Shown in pieces: positions 24,740-32,953 of a stretch of 39,262 bases of DNA (the stretch's first letter is position 1; the number at the start of each line of letters is the position of its first letter). The position numbers and the translations under genes were made by a program. Location: assembly GCA_003251535.1 (NCBI GenBank), contig QKFD01000083.1:1-39262 (forward strand), given 5' to 3'. A model generated the notes under the pieces. That model made no database searches. It worked only from the letters and a program-made list of their open reading frames with translations, and had not been told where the DNA came from. The DNA is from Chromatiales bacterium (GTDB lineage: Bacteria > Pseudomonadota > Gammaproteobacteria > Thiohalomonadales > Thiohalomonadaceae).

Positions 24740-25527
24740 GAAGCCTCGGTGTCGCTGGCATCGCGGTCAGTCCGCTCGGCCTCGGCACGGTCAAGATCGG
24801 CCGCAATCAGCAGGTCAAATACCCCACCGGTTTCACCCTGCCGGATGACGCTGCGGTGCGTGACCTGCTCCACCTGGCCCGCGATCTCGGTATCAACCTC
24901 ATCGATACCGCCCCCGCCTACGGCAGTAGTGAGGAGCGGCTGGGGGCCTTACTGCCGGGGCGCAACGATTGGGTCATCGTCACCAAGGTGGGGGAGATCT
25001 TCGAACGCGGCTACTCCGAGTTTGACTTCTCCGCCGCCCACACCCGCATGAGCGTGGAGCGGAGTCTGCGCCGACTGCGGCGCGACCACCTCGATGTGGT
25101 GCTGGTCCACTCCAGCGGCGACGACCTCGCCATCATCCAGGGTGAGGAGGTGATGGCGGAGCTGGAGCGGCTGAAGCAGGCTGGCCTCATCCGTGCCTAC
25201 GGCATGTCCACCAAGAGCCTGGCGGGGGGCAACTGGATCGTTGACCACACCGATGTGGTGATGGCCACCTGCAACCCCACCGATACCCAGGACCTGCCGG
25301 TGATCGCCCGCGCCCATGCCCAGGGCAAGGGGGTGCTGGTGAAGAAGGGGCTGATGAGTGGCCACGCCGACAGTTCGGCCGGCGGCGGTGGGGTGGAGGA
25401 GGCGCTGCGCTTCGTCTTCTCCCAGGCGGGGGTCAGCAGCGTCATCGTTGGCACCATCAACCCCGACCACCTGCGGCAGAACGTCGCCCTCGTAGAGCGG
25501 ATCACGGTTGGCGGCGGCGATGGCTGA
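24730..25527 (+). CDS. Aldo/keto reductase
   Basis: The protein is 265 residues from the ATG at 24730, which has a GGGAGGAG site. The AKR catalytic tetrad can be traced: Asp and Tyr in INLIDTAPAYGSSEERLG, Lys in WVIVTKVGE, and His in DVVLVHSSG. The C-terminal GVSSVIVGTINPDHL is the NADPH-binding region. It overlaps the FAD oxidoreductase upstream and waaF downstream, so it belongs to the LPS operon; the substrate is unknown. Confidence 0.92.
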   Translation: MEMRSLGVAGIAVSPLGLGTVKIGRNQQVKYPTGFTLPDDAAVRDLLHLARDLGINLIDTAPAYGSSEERLGALLPGRNDWVIVTKVGEIFERGYSEFDFSAAHTRMSVERSLRRLRRDHLDVVLVHSSGDDLAIIQGEEVMAELERLKQAGLIRAYGMSTKSLAGGNWIVDHTDVVMATCNPTDTQDLPVIARAHAQGKGVLVKKGLMSGHADSSAGGGGVEEALRFVFSQAGVSSVIVGTINPDHLRQNVALVERITVGGGDG

Positions 25528-26536
25528 GCGGGTGCTGGTGGTCGGTCCCGCCTGGATCGGCGATATGGTGATGGCGCAGAGCCTGTTTCGCCTCATCAAG
25601 ATGCGCGACCCCCAGGCGGAGATCGCCGTGCTGGCCCCCGACTGGTCACTGCCACTACTGGAGCGGATGCCCGAGGTGGCCGAGGGGGTGCAGCTGGCCC
25701 TGCGCCACGGGATGCTCAACCTCAAGGCGCGCTGGGCGGTGGGGGTGGAGCTGCGGGAGCGTTTTGATCGCGCCATCGTCCTGCCGCGCTCCTTTAAGGC
25801 GGCCCTGGTGCCGCTCTTTGCCCGCATCCCCCGTCGTACCGGCTTCTTCGGCGAGTTCCGCTATGGGGTGCTGAACGACCTGCGGCGCCTCGATAAGGCG
25901 GCCCTGCCGCGCATGGTGGACCGCTATCTCAGCCTCGCTTTAGAGCCGGGCGAGCGGCTGCCGGAGGCGCCGGAGCCCCATCTTAAAGTGGACCCGCAGA
26001 ACCGCGTGGCGGTGCGGCGCACCCTGGCCCTCGATACCAGCCGTCCGGTGGTCGCCTTTATGCCAGGGGCGGAGTATGGTCCCGCCAAGCGCTGGCCCAT
26101 CTCCCACTTCGCCACCTTGGCACGGCGCCTGAGCGAACGCGGCTTCACCATCTGGCTGTTGGGGGGGGAGGGGGATCGGCTGATCACCGGCACCATCGCC
26201 GAGCAGGCCAACGATGCCCAGGTGGTGGACCTGGCCGGTCGCACGACGCTGCCGGAGGTGATCGACCTACTCAGTCTGGCGGTGGCAGCGGTGAGCAACG
26301 ACTCCGGCCTGATGCACATCGCCGCTGCCGTCGGCATCCCGGTGGTCGCCATCTACGGCAGTAGCTCCCCCGACTACACCCCGCCCCTCACCCAGCGGGC
26401 CGCCTTGATCCAGCGCAAAGAGCCCTGCGCCCCCTGCTTTGAACGCACCTGTCGGCAGGGGGACTACGCCTGTCTGGAGAAGATCCGGCCGGAACAGGTC
26501 TACCAGGCGCTGTTTGGCCTACTGGAGGAGATGTGA
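25520..26536 (+). CDS. waaF: ADP-heptose:LPS heptosyltransferase II
   Basis: The protein is 338 residues from the ATG at 25520 (MAERVLVVGPAWIGD). A TTG at 25508 would add four. The GT9 features are clear: VVGPAWIGDMVMAQSLFRLIK, FMPGAEYGPAKRWPISHFATL, and VSNDSGLMHIAAAVGIPVVAIYGSSSPDYTPP for ADP-heptose binding. The gene uses the ADP-heptose made by HldE to extend the inner core. The last codons contain the ribosome binding site of the next gene. Confidence 0.95.
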   Translation: MAERVLVVGPAWIGDMVMAQSLFRLIKMRDPQAEIAVLAPDWSLPLLERMPEVAEGVQLALRHGMLNLKARWAVGVELRERFDRAIVLPRSFKAALVPLFARIPRRTGFFGEFRYGVLNDLRRLDKAALPRMVDRYLSLALEPGERLPEAPEPHLKVDPQNRVAVRRTLALDTSRPVVAFMPGAEYGPAKRWPISHFATLARRLSERGFTIWLLGGEGDRLITGTIAEQANDAQVVDLAGRTTLPEVIDLLSLAVAAVSNDSGLMHIAAAVGIPVVAIYGSSSPDYTPPLTQRAALIQRKEPCAPCFERTCRQGDYACLEKIRPEQVYQALFGLLEEM

Positions 26537-27297
26537 TGCAGGAGATCACCGGGATCATCATTACCCTCAACGAAGAGGCGAACATCGCCGACTGCATCAC
26601 CTCCATCCAGCAGGTGTGCCGTGAGGTGATCGTGGTTGACTCCGGCAGCGAGGACCGCACCGTGGCCATCGCCGAGAGCTTGGGGGCGCGAGTCTTTCTC
26701 CAGCCCTACCTGGGTGATGGGCCGCAGAAGGCGTGGGGGGTGCAGTTCGCCAGCAATGACTGGATCCTGGCGCTGGATGCCGACGAACGGATCGACGCCG
26801 AGGCGGTGGCCGCCATCCGCGCCCTCGACCTGCGCCAGACCCGGGAGGACGCCTTCGCCCTGCGGCGGAAAAATTTTGCGGGCAGCCACTGGGTCAAGGC
26901 GGCCGGCTTCTACCCCGATCAGGTGACCCGGCTCTACCACAAACAGCGGGCCGGCTACCTGCCCAAGCGGGCCCACTCCTCGGTGGCGGCGGAGCAGATC
27001 GCCCCACTGGCCGGCCACATCCTCCACCACACCTACCGCGACTATGCCCACTGGGTGGAGCGCATCAACGCCCTCTCCTCCCGCGACGCCTGGGCGATGT
27101 ATGAGCGTGGGGTACGCCCCTCCCCATACGCCCCAATACTCCACGCCACGGTCGCCTTCCTGCGTAAATTCATCTTCAAAGGCGGCCTGTTCCAGGGGCT
27201 GGATGGCCTCACCGTCACCATGACCACCGTCTTCCACGCCTATATGAAGTACCTCAAGCTGATCGAACTACACGAGAAGCAGGGCCCCAAGGCGTGA
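26536..27297 (+). CDS. GT2-family glycosyltransferase (WaaE/KdtX-like LPS core enzyme)
   Basis: The protein is 253 residues from the ATG at 26536, which shares its A with the waaF stop; GGAGGAG is the ribosome binding site. It is a GT-A enzyme with ITGIIITLNEEANIADCI at the N-terminus, VVDSGSEDRTVAIAES, and the metal-binding DWILALDADERI. The C-terminal LRKFIFKGGLFQGLDGLTVTM is typical of the WaaE/KdtX group, which add glucose to the LPS inner core. The exact sugar is not known here. Confidence 0.9.
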   Translation: MQEITGIIITLNEEANIADCITSIQQVCREVIVVDSGSEDRTVAIAESLGARVFLQPYLGDGPQKAWGVQFASNDWILALDADERIDAEAVAAIRALDLRQTREDAFALRRKNFAGSHWVKAAGFYPDQVTRLYHKQRAGYLPKRAHSSVAAEQIAPLAGHILHHTYRDYAHWVERINALSSRDAWAMYERGVRPSPYAPILHATVAFLRKFIFKGGLFQGLDGLTVTMTTVFHAYMKYLKLIELHEKQGPKA

Positions 27298-28397
27298 AGG
27301 TTCTGGAGCTTTGCCTGTCGCCCGATCTCGGGGGCCTGGAGCTTTATATGCACCGCTGCTGCCGCCAGGCCGACGGCTATGAGGTGGTGGCGGTGGTCGG
27401 CAAGCGGGGTCCCCTGGCGGCCCGGTTACGGGCCGATGGCCTCACCCCCCACCAGCTCTCCCCCCGCCTGCGGGCGCTGCCACTGCTGGCGGCGTGGCAG
27501 CTGGCCCGGCTCATCGATCGCAGTGGGATCGATCTCATCCACTGTCACTGGGGCAAAGATCTCCCGCTGGCCGCCCTGGCCAAGCGTCTGGCGCGTCGCC
27601 GTCCGGTCCTGGTCTACACCCGCCAGATGCAGATCACCCGGCAGAAGAGTGATCCCTACCACCGCTTCGTCTGGCGCCAGGTGGATCGGGTGCTGGCCAT
27701 CACCGAGCAGCTGGCCACCGATCTCCGCCGTCTAGTACCAAACCTGTCACCGACAGCGGTGGAGACCCTCTACCTGGGTGTGCCGGCAGTTACCCCCCTG
27801 CTGCCGGCCGAGCGGGCGGCGCTGCGGGCCGAGTTGGGGGCCGGGGAGGGGGAGCTGCTGGTGGGGCTATTTGGGCGCATCAAGCGCTACAAGGGGCAGC
27901 ACCTACTCATGGAGGCGATGGCCGAGTTCGTTGCCAGTGAGGCGCCGGTGCGGGCCCTGATCGTCGGGCGGGCGATGGAGCCCGCCTACCTGACGGCACT
28001 TCAGGATGAGGCCGCCCAGCTCGGCGGGCGGGTGGTGCTGCGCGATTTCGTTGAGGCGCCCCAGCGCCTGATGCAGGCGTGCGACGTGGTGGTTTTGACC
28101 ACCCGAGAGGAGACCTTCGGCCTGGTGTTGGCGGAGGCGATGCGGGCTGGGGTCGCGGTGGTGGGGAGTGACCGCGGCGGGGTACCGGAGATCATCGACC
28201 ACGGCCGCACCGGACTCCTGTTTCGCTCCGGTTCGGCCAGCGGCCTCCACGCCGCCTTGCAGCAGCTCTTGGTAGAGCCCGCCCTACGCACCCAATTGGC
28301 CGCGGCCGGCCAGGCGGCGGCGGACCGTCGCTTCGATGAAACAGAGCACTTTGCCCGCCTGGCCAGCACCCTGCTGGCGGTGTGTAGGCCGGGCTGA
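27294..28397 (+). CDS. GT4-family glycosyltransferase
   Basis: This 367-residue protein starts at a GTG overlapping the GT2 stop by 4 nt. It is a GT-B enzyme with an N-terminal SPDLGGLELYMHRCC and a C-terminal GT4 signature: FGRIKRYKGQHLLMEAM, then TTREETFGLVLAEAMRAGVAVVGSDRGGVPEIIDHGRTGLL, with the E-x7-E motif that binds the nucleotide sugar. It should add one sugar to the LPS core or O-antigen. It ends the tightly packed operon; 165 nt follow before the next gene. Confidence 0.92.
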   Translation: MKVLELCLSPDLGGLELYMHRCCRQADGYEVVAVVGKRGPLAARLRADGLTPHQLSPRLRALPLLAAWQLARLIDRSGIDLIHCHWGKDLPLAALAKRLARRRPVLVYTRQMQITRQKSDPYHRFVWRQVDRVLAITEQLATDLRRLVPNLSPTAVETLYLGVPAVTPLLPAERAALRAELGAGEGELLVGLFGRIKRYKGQHLLMEAMAEFVASEAPVRALIVGRAMEPAYLTALQDEAAQLGGRVVLRDFVEAPQRLMQACDVVVLTTREETFGLVLAEAMRAGVAVVGSDRGGVPEIIDHGRTGLLFRSGSASGLHAALQQLLVEPALRTQLAAAGQAAADRRFDETEHFARLASTLLAVCRPG

Positions 28398-28435
28398 CAA
28401 ACCGGCGCGCCTAAGCCTGTGCGCTAAAGGGCGGA

Positions 28436-28588
28436 GTGAGCAGGCGCTACGGGTGCTCCCGGCCCTATCACGGCGTCGATCGCCCCGCCTCCCGCCGGGC
28501 GCTGCTCGACGCCATCCGCGCCGATCCTGTAACCTGCGCCCCCTGCATAGTCGGTACCCCCCATGACCCCCTGGCAACTGATAGATAG
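28436..28588 (+). CDS. Possible 50-aa peptide, uncertain
   Basis: A GTG at 28436 opens a 50-residue frame rich in Arg and Pro, with three Cys (one at residue 6, two in TCAPC). It overlaps the start of the next gene by 26 nt. There is a weak GGGCGGA upstream. No family is recognised; it may be spurious. Confidence 0.2.
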   Translation: MSRRYGCSRPYHGVDRPASRRALLDAIRADPVTCAPCIVGTPHDPLATDR

Positions 28589-29237
28589 CGCCCCCATTCC
28601 TGGCAGTGGCGGTGAGATCCGCCTCTATCGGCGCAATGAGGAGTTCTCCATCGCCCTAGTGGGCGGTGGTGAGTTGATGAACAGCCGGGTCTTTGGATCC
28701 GAGCAGGCCCTCGCCGCACTGGCCTGTACCCCGTTGGCGGGACGGGCCACCCCGCGGGTACTGGTGGGGGGCTTAGGGATGGGTTACACCCTGGCGGCCG
28801 CCCTGCACCAGCTGGATGCAACGGCGCAGCTGGTGGTGGCAGAGCTTATCCCGGCGGTGGTGGCGTGGAACCGCGACCACCTTGGCCACTTTGCCGGCCG
28901 CCCGTTAGACGATCCCCGCACTCAGGTGGTCGTGGCCGATGTAGGGGAGGTGCTGCGGGCAGAGCCGGGTGGTTTCGACGCCATCCTGCTGGATGTGGAT
29001 AACGGGCCCGAGGGGCTCACACGGCGGGAGAACAACTGGCTCTATTCAGCGGCGGGGTTGGCGGTGGCCTTTGATGCCCTGCGCCCGGCGGGGCTGTTGG
29101 CGGTCTGGTCCGCCGGACCAGACCGGCGCTTTGCCGAACGGTTGCGGCAGGTTGGTTTCCAGGTGGAGGAGCACCAGGTGCGCACCCGCCCGGGTGGCAA
29201 GGGGGCGCGCCACACCATCTGGGTGGCGGCCCGTTAG
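28563..29237 (+). CDS. Spermidine synthase-like protein
   Basis: This 224-residue protein has the class I SAM-fold of polyamine synthases: RVLVGGLGMGYTLAAAL (glycine-rich loop), VVAELIPAVVAWNRDHL, and FDAILLDVDNGPEGLTRRENN, where spermidine synthases have the D-x-x-D/P region. It is shorter than true SpeE, and the N-terminal strand domain is reduced, so it is probably one of the uncharacterised spermidine synthase-like methyl/aminopropyl-transferases. No clear ribosome binding site is visible. Confidence 0.8.
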   Translation: MTPWQLIDSAPIPGSGGEIRLYRRNEEFSIALVGGGELMNSRVFGSEQALAALACTPLAGRATPRVLVGGLGMGYTLAAALHQLDATAQLVVAELIPAVVAWNRDHLGHFAGRPLDDPRTQVVVADVGEVLRAEPGGFDAILLDVDNGPEGLTRRENNWLYSAAGLAVAFDALRPAGLLAVWSAGPDRRFAERLRQVGFQVEEHQVRTRPGGKGARHTIWVAAR

Positions 29238-29281
29238 CGCGGCCTAGCCATCGGACCCACCTTGTTACAGCTTGCCGGCGG

Positions 29282-29300
29282 CCCCACCCGATCCGTGGGG
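29282..29300. repeat. GC-rich hairpin between convergent genes
   Basis: ccccac (29282-29287) and gtgggg (29295-29300) pair around a 7-nt loop, with imperfect extension on both sides. It lies between convergent genes, where a bidirectional terminator is expected, but there is no T tract. Confidence 0.35.
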
Positions 29301-29331
29301 TGGGCGGGGCCAGCCGGAGAGGTGCGTCGGG

Positions 29332-30018
29332 CTAACCCGAAGGTTCTGTGGCGGGGGCTGGCGCGCTCCCCTTGGTCCCATGCGTCTCTGGGTAGTAGCG
29401 CACCTTCTCCGGCGCGACTGCACCACCGGAGATGACAAAGCTCATCGCCTCATCCAGCGTCCAATCGGTGGAGACCAAGCTCTCCACCGGCACCACCTCC
29501 AGGTAGCCGGAGGTGGGGTTGGGGGTGGTCGGCACGTAGACCGCGGCCAGCAGCTGGCCACTGGCGGAGTCAACCAGGGTGCGGGTGACTAGGCCGATGG
29601 TCTTCATGCCAGGGTGGGGGAACTCGATCAGCACCACCCGCTGCACCTCCTCCGGCTGCTGTTGCAGGGCGCTCAGCAACTTTTTGGTGCCGCCATAGAC
29701 GGTCTGCACCATGGGGATGCTGTGCATCAGGCGATCAAACAGATCGAGGATCCGCCGTCCCGCCATCCGGGTGGCCAGCCAGCCGAGGATGTAGAGGCCG
29801 ATCAGGGTGATGAAGAAGGCCACCGCCTGCTGAAACCAGGGGTGGACCAAGAGCGCTGCGGCTGACGGGGCGGGCCCCTCCACCGCGGCCGACATCGCCT
29901 TGACCCAAGGGGTGCCCACTTGGGAGAGCTGACCGAAGACAAATTTGAAGACCACCCAGGTGATCCAGATGGGGATCACCGTCAATGTGCCGGCGAGCAG
30001 GTAGCGCTGCGCCCTCAT
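29332..30018 (-). CDS. DUF502-family membrane protein
   Basis: This 228-residue protein has two transmembrane helices (LLAGTLTVIPIWITWVVFKFVF near the start and a second at about 64-84), then the conserved DUF502 segments RLMHSIPMVQTVYGGTKKLLSAL and VVLIEFPHPGMKTIGLVTR, with YVPTTPNPTSGYLEVVP. The family is widespread, with no firm function. The C-terminal Pro/Ala tail is variable. It is preceded by the response regulator gene on the same strand, about 90 nt apart. Confidence 0.9.
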   Translation of the reverse strand: MRAQRYLLAGTLTVIPIWITWVVFKFVFGQLSQVGTPWVKAMSAAVEGPAPSAAALLVHPWFQQAVAFFITLIGLYILGWLATRMAGRRILDLFDRLMHSIPMVQTVYGGTKKLLSALQQQPEEVQRVVLIEFPHPGMKTIGLVTRTLVDSASGQLLAAVYVPTTPNPTSGYLEVVPVESLVSTDWTLDEAMSFVISGGAVAPEKVRYYPETHGTKGSAPAPATEPSG

Positions 30019-30107
30019 GGAGACACCTCGAAAATTGGGGACAGGAGGATGTGGGGAGGCAGTATAACAGTGAAGCGGTGACCGCTAAGCCGCTGGGCGG
30101 TGGCCGG

Positions 30108-30527
30108 TTAGGCCCGCTTGGAGAGCTGCCAGTAGCGGCCGATCACCCCAAACAGCTCCACCAGCTCCTCATAGGCCACCGGCTTGACGAAGAACCCCGC
30201 CACGTGGTGCTGAAAGGCGGTGGCGCGGTCGCGTGGTTGATCGGAGGAGGTGAGGGCCACGGCCGGCAGCCCCTGGAGTTCAGGGTCGGCCCGTAGCTCC
30301 TTGAGGAAGCTAATGCCATCCATCCGCGGCATGTTGAGATCAAACAGGATGAGGATCGGCGCCACCCGCGTATACCCCTCACCGCGCAGCATGGCGAGCG
30401 CCTGATCGCCCGACTCGGCCACATGCAGGGGGTTGGCGATGGCGTGCTTCTTGAACGCACGCTGCACCATCATGACATCTACTTCGTCATCCTCCACCAG
30501 GAGGATCGGCGCGTTCTTGGCTACCAT
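30108..30527 (-). CDS. Single-domain response regulator (Rcp1-like)
   Basis: The protein has 139 residues from the Met at 30527 (MVAKNAPILLVEDDEVD); earlier in-frame starts at 30578 and 30653 give extra N-terminal residues and cannot be excluded. It is a stand-alone receiver: acidic pair in LVEDDEVD, phospho-accepting Asp in ILFDLNMPRMDG, Thr in VALTSSD, and Lys in FFVKPV. The VDVMMVQRAFKKH segment is typical of Rcp1-like regulators that partner with phytochrome-type or hybrid kinases. No output domain or kinase is nearby. Confidence 0.88.
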   Translation of the reverse strand: MVAKNAPILLVEDDEVDVMMVQRAFKKHAIANPLHVAESGDQALAMLRGEGYTRVAPILILFDLNMPRMDGISFLKELRADPELQGLPAVALTSSDQPRDRATAFQHHVAGFFVKPVAYEELVELFGVIGRYWQLSKRA

Positions 30528-30649
30528 CGGCAGGAATACCCCGTCCCGGATCATATTGTCGTTGTGGTTGTTCGCCATCCGTGCCGCGGTTATCGATGGG
30601 GCCATTGCGGGTCCCGACGGAAAACGTATAGGCGACAGCTCTGACCTAT

Positions 30650-31516
30650 TCAAGCAGCGCCCACCGTACTGGAGAAGAGGGCCAGCAGTTCAGGCGCTGC
30701 GCTGCGCTCGGCGCAGCTGATGGAGCGGTGGACGGAGAAGTGGGTCAGGTGCGCCCCCCACTGGCCATAGGCGCTGCGGGTAAAGGGGTGGTCATGGTTG
30801 GAGATGAGTACCGTGGCCCCACGGGTCGCCGCTTGGGCGGCACACTCCGCCAGGCGTAGCTGATCCGGTTCGCCGAAGTCGCTGGCCTGGTAGCGGGTGA
30901 AGTGGGCGGTCTTGGAGAGTGGCAGGTAGGGGGGATCGCAGTAGACCACATCCCCGGCACCCGCCTGCTCCAGCACCGTGGCGAAGTCGGCGTGGAGCAG
31001 CTCGGCATGTTGCAGCTTGTGGTGGGCCGCCAGCAGCGCCTCGTGCGGAAATTTGGGCCGGCGATAGCTGCCAAAGGGGACATTGAACTGCCCCGAGGCG
31101 TTGTAGCGGCAGAGGCCGTTGTAGCCGTGGCGGTTGAGGTAGAGAAATAGCGCGGCGCGTCGGCGGTTGGCCTTGCGGCTGCGGCGGCCACCCCGCTGAT
31201 TGAACTCGGTGCGCAGTTGGTAGTAGTGGTCGGCGCGGTTGGTCTCGGGGGTGAACAGCGGGGCGCAGTAGTCGATAAAGTTGGCCCCCTCGGCCTGCAC
31301 CAGCTGGTAGAGCAGGATGAGATCGGGATTTTTGTCCGCCAGCAGATAGCGCTCAAACTCGGTGTTGAGGAAGAGGGCACCACCGCCGACGAACGGCTCG
31401 ATCAGCCGCTGACCGCCGCTGGGCATGGCCGCGGTGATGCGGTCGATAAGGCCGAACTTGCCCCCCGCCCATTTGAGGAAGGGGCGCTGTCGGTGCGAGG
31501 CAGCCGGCGGCGTCAT
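30650..31516 (-). CDS. dam: DNA adenine methylase, Dam type
   Basis: This 288-residue protein is a D12-class (alpha) N6-adenine methyltransferase: PFLKWAGGK (12-20) opens, PFVGGGALF (41-49) is the SAM-binding motif, and the catalytic DPPY is at 194-197 (VVYCDPPYLPLSKTAHF). These are characteristic of Dam, which methylates GATC. The ATG overlaps the argA stop by 4 nt, an odd pairing of DNA methylation with arginine synthesis. An orphan methylase is likely, since no restriction gene is near. Confidence 0.92.
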   Translation of the reverse strand: MTPPAASHRQRPFLKWAGGKFGLIDRITAAMPSGGQRLIEPFVGGGALFLNTEFERYLLADKNPDLILLYQLVQAEGANFIDYCAPLFTPETNRADHYYQLRTEFNQRGGRRSRKANRRRAALFLYLNRHGYNGLCRYNASGQFNVPFGSYRRPKFPHEALLAAHHKLQHAELLHADFATVLEQAGAGDVVYCDPPYLPLSKTAHFTRYQASDFGEPDQLRLAECAAQAATRGATVLISNHDHPFTRSAYGQWGAHLTHFSVHRSISCAERSAAPELLALFSSTVGAA

Positions 31517-32853
31517 AGCAGCGCCTTAAGGAACACCTTGGAGCGGCGCTGGTAGTTGTAAAGGGCCTGTTTCTCCACCGGTAGATCGGCCAGCCCCGCC
31601 GGCAGAAAGCCGCGCTCCTGGAACCAGTGGGCGGTACGGGTGGTGAGCACAAATAGGCTGTCGATGCCGAGGCTCTGGGCCCGCCGCTCGATGTAGGCCA
31701 GCAGCTGTTCGCCGCGGTTCTGGTCTCGATAGCGTGGGTCAACGGCCAGACAGGCCAACTCCCCTATCCGGTCAGCGGGGAAGGGGTAGAGGGCGGCGCA
31801 GCCGATGATGGCGCCATCACGCTCCACTACCGTGAAGTAGTCGATCTCCATCTCCAGCAGCTCGCGGGAGCGGCGCACCAGCACCCCCTCCGCCTCCAGC
31901 GGCTCGATCAGCCCTAGGATCCCGCCCACATCGTCGATCTCCGCCTGGCGCACATCCTCGAAGGTCTCGCTGCTGATGAGGGTGCCTACGCCATCGCGGG
32001 TGAACAACTCCAGCAGTAGCGATCCATCCACCCGCCGGTTCACCAGATGGGCACGTCGGATCCCCTTGCGGCAGGCGTAGATGGCGCTGAACAGCGCCTT
32101 GGCCACCTCTTCCGGCAGCGCCTCGGGGTGCTCCAGGTGGCGCTCCGCCGCGTTGAGATCGAGTTCGTGCTGGAGTTCGCCGGCGCGGTCCAGCAGCCCC
32201 GGCCCATCCACCATGTAGATCAGCTTCTCCGCCTTCAGGGCGATGGCAGCGGCGGTGGCGACATCCTCGGCAGAGAGGTTGAACACCTCGCCGGTGGGGG
32301 AGTAACCGAGTGGGGAGAGGAGGACGATTGCCCCCTCCTCCAGGCGGCGCTGGAGGGCGGCGGCATCGATGCGCCGCACCTCGCCGGTGTGGAGGTAATC
32401 GACCCCCTCACGCACCCCCAACGGGTTGGCGGTGACGAAGTTACCGGAGGCCACCTCGATATCGAAGCCGGCCATGGGGGTGTTGGCCACGCCCATCGAT
32501 AACAGCGCCTCGATCTCCACCCGCACCGCCCCGGTTGCCTCTTTGACACAGGCGAGGGCGTCGTCATCGGTGACCCGCAGGCCATTGACATAACGGATGG
32601 AGGCATCGCGCGCCAGTAGCCGCTCCTCGATCTGGGGGCGGGCACCGTGGATCAGGACCAGCTTCACCCCCAGGCTGTTGAGCAGCGCGAGGTCGTGGAT
32701 AAAGCTGGCAAACTGGCTCTCAGCTACCAGTTCGCCACCAAAGGCGATGACAAATGTGCGGTTACGGAAGGCGTTGATGTAGGGGGCAGAACCGCGAAAC
32801 CAACGCACGAATGTGGCGCAATCGAGCGTCTGCCCCTGCTGCTCTTCTGACAC
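31513..32853 (-). CDS. argA: N-acetylglutamate synthase (amino-acid N-acetyltransferase)
   Basis: This 446-residue protein combines an amino-acid-kinase-like N-terminal domain (FVIAFGGELVAES, VKLVLIHGARPQIEERL, GEVFNLSAEDVATAAAIALKAEKLIYM) with a C-terminal GNAT domain (ELACLAVDPRYRDQNRGEQLLAYIERRAQSLG). This is the classical gammaproteobacterial ArgA, the first and arginine-inhibited step of arginine synthesis. argE follows upstream on the same strand after 100 nt. The ATG lies at 32853. Confidence 0.95.
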   Translation of the reverse strand: MSEEQQGQTLDCATFVRWFRGSAPYINAFRNRTFVIAFGGELVAESQFASFIHDLALLNSLGVKLVLIHGARPQIEERLLARDASIRYVNGLRVTDDDALACVKEATGAVRVEIEALLSMGVANTPMAGFDIEVASGNFVTANPLGVREGVDYLHTGEVRRIDAAALQRRLEEGAIVLLSPLGYSPTGEVFNLSAEDVATAAAIALKAEKLIYMVDGPGLLDRAGELQHELDLNAAERHLEHPEALPEEVAKALFSAIYACRKGIRRAHLVNRRVDGSLLLELFTRDGVGTLISSETFEDVRQAEIDDVGGILGLIEPLEAEGVLVRRSRELLEMEIDYFTVVERDGAIIGCAALYPFPADRIGELACLAVDPRYRDQNRGEQLLAYIERRAQSLGIDSLFVLTTRTAHWFQERGFLPAGLADLPVEKQALYNYQRRSKVFLKALL

Positions 32854-32953
32854 GTGACTCTCTCGGATAGGGCCAAACGGGCGCCTATTGTCGGGCGGTG
32901 ATCCGCGCTAGGCAACCGCTGGGTGATGAGAGGGGCCGTAGAGCCCCCCAACG

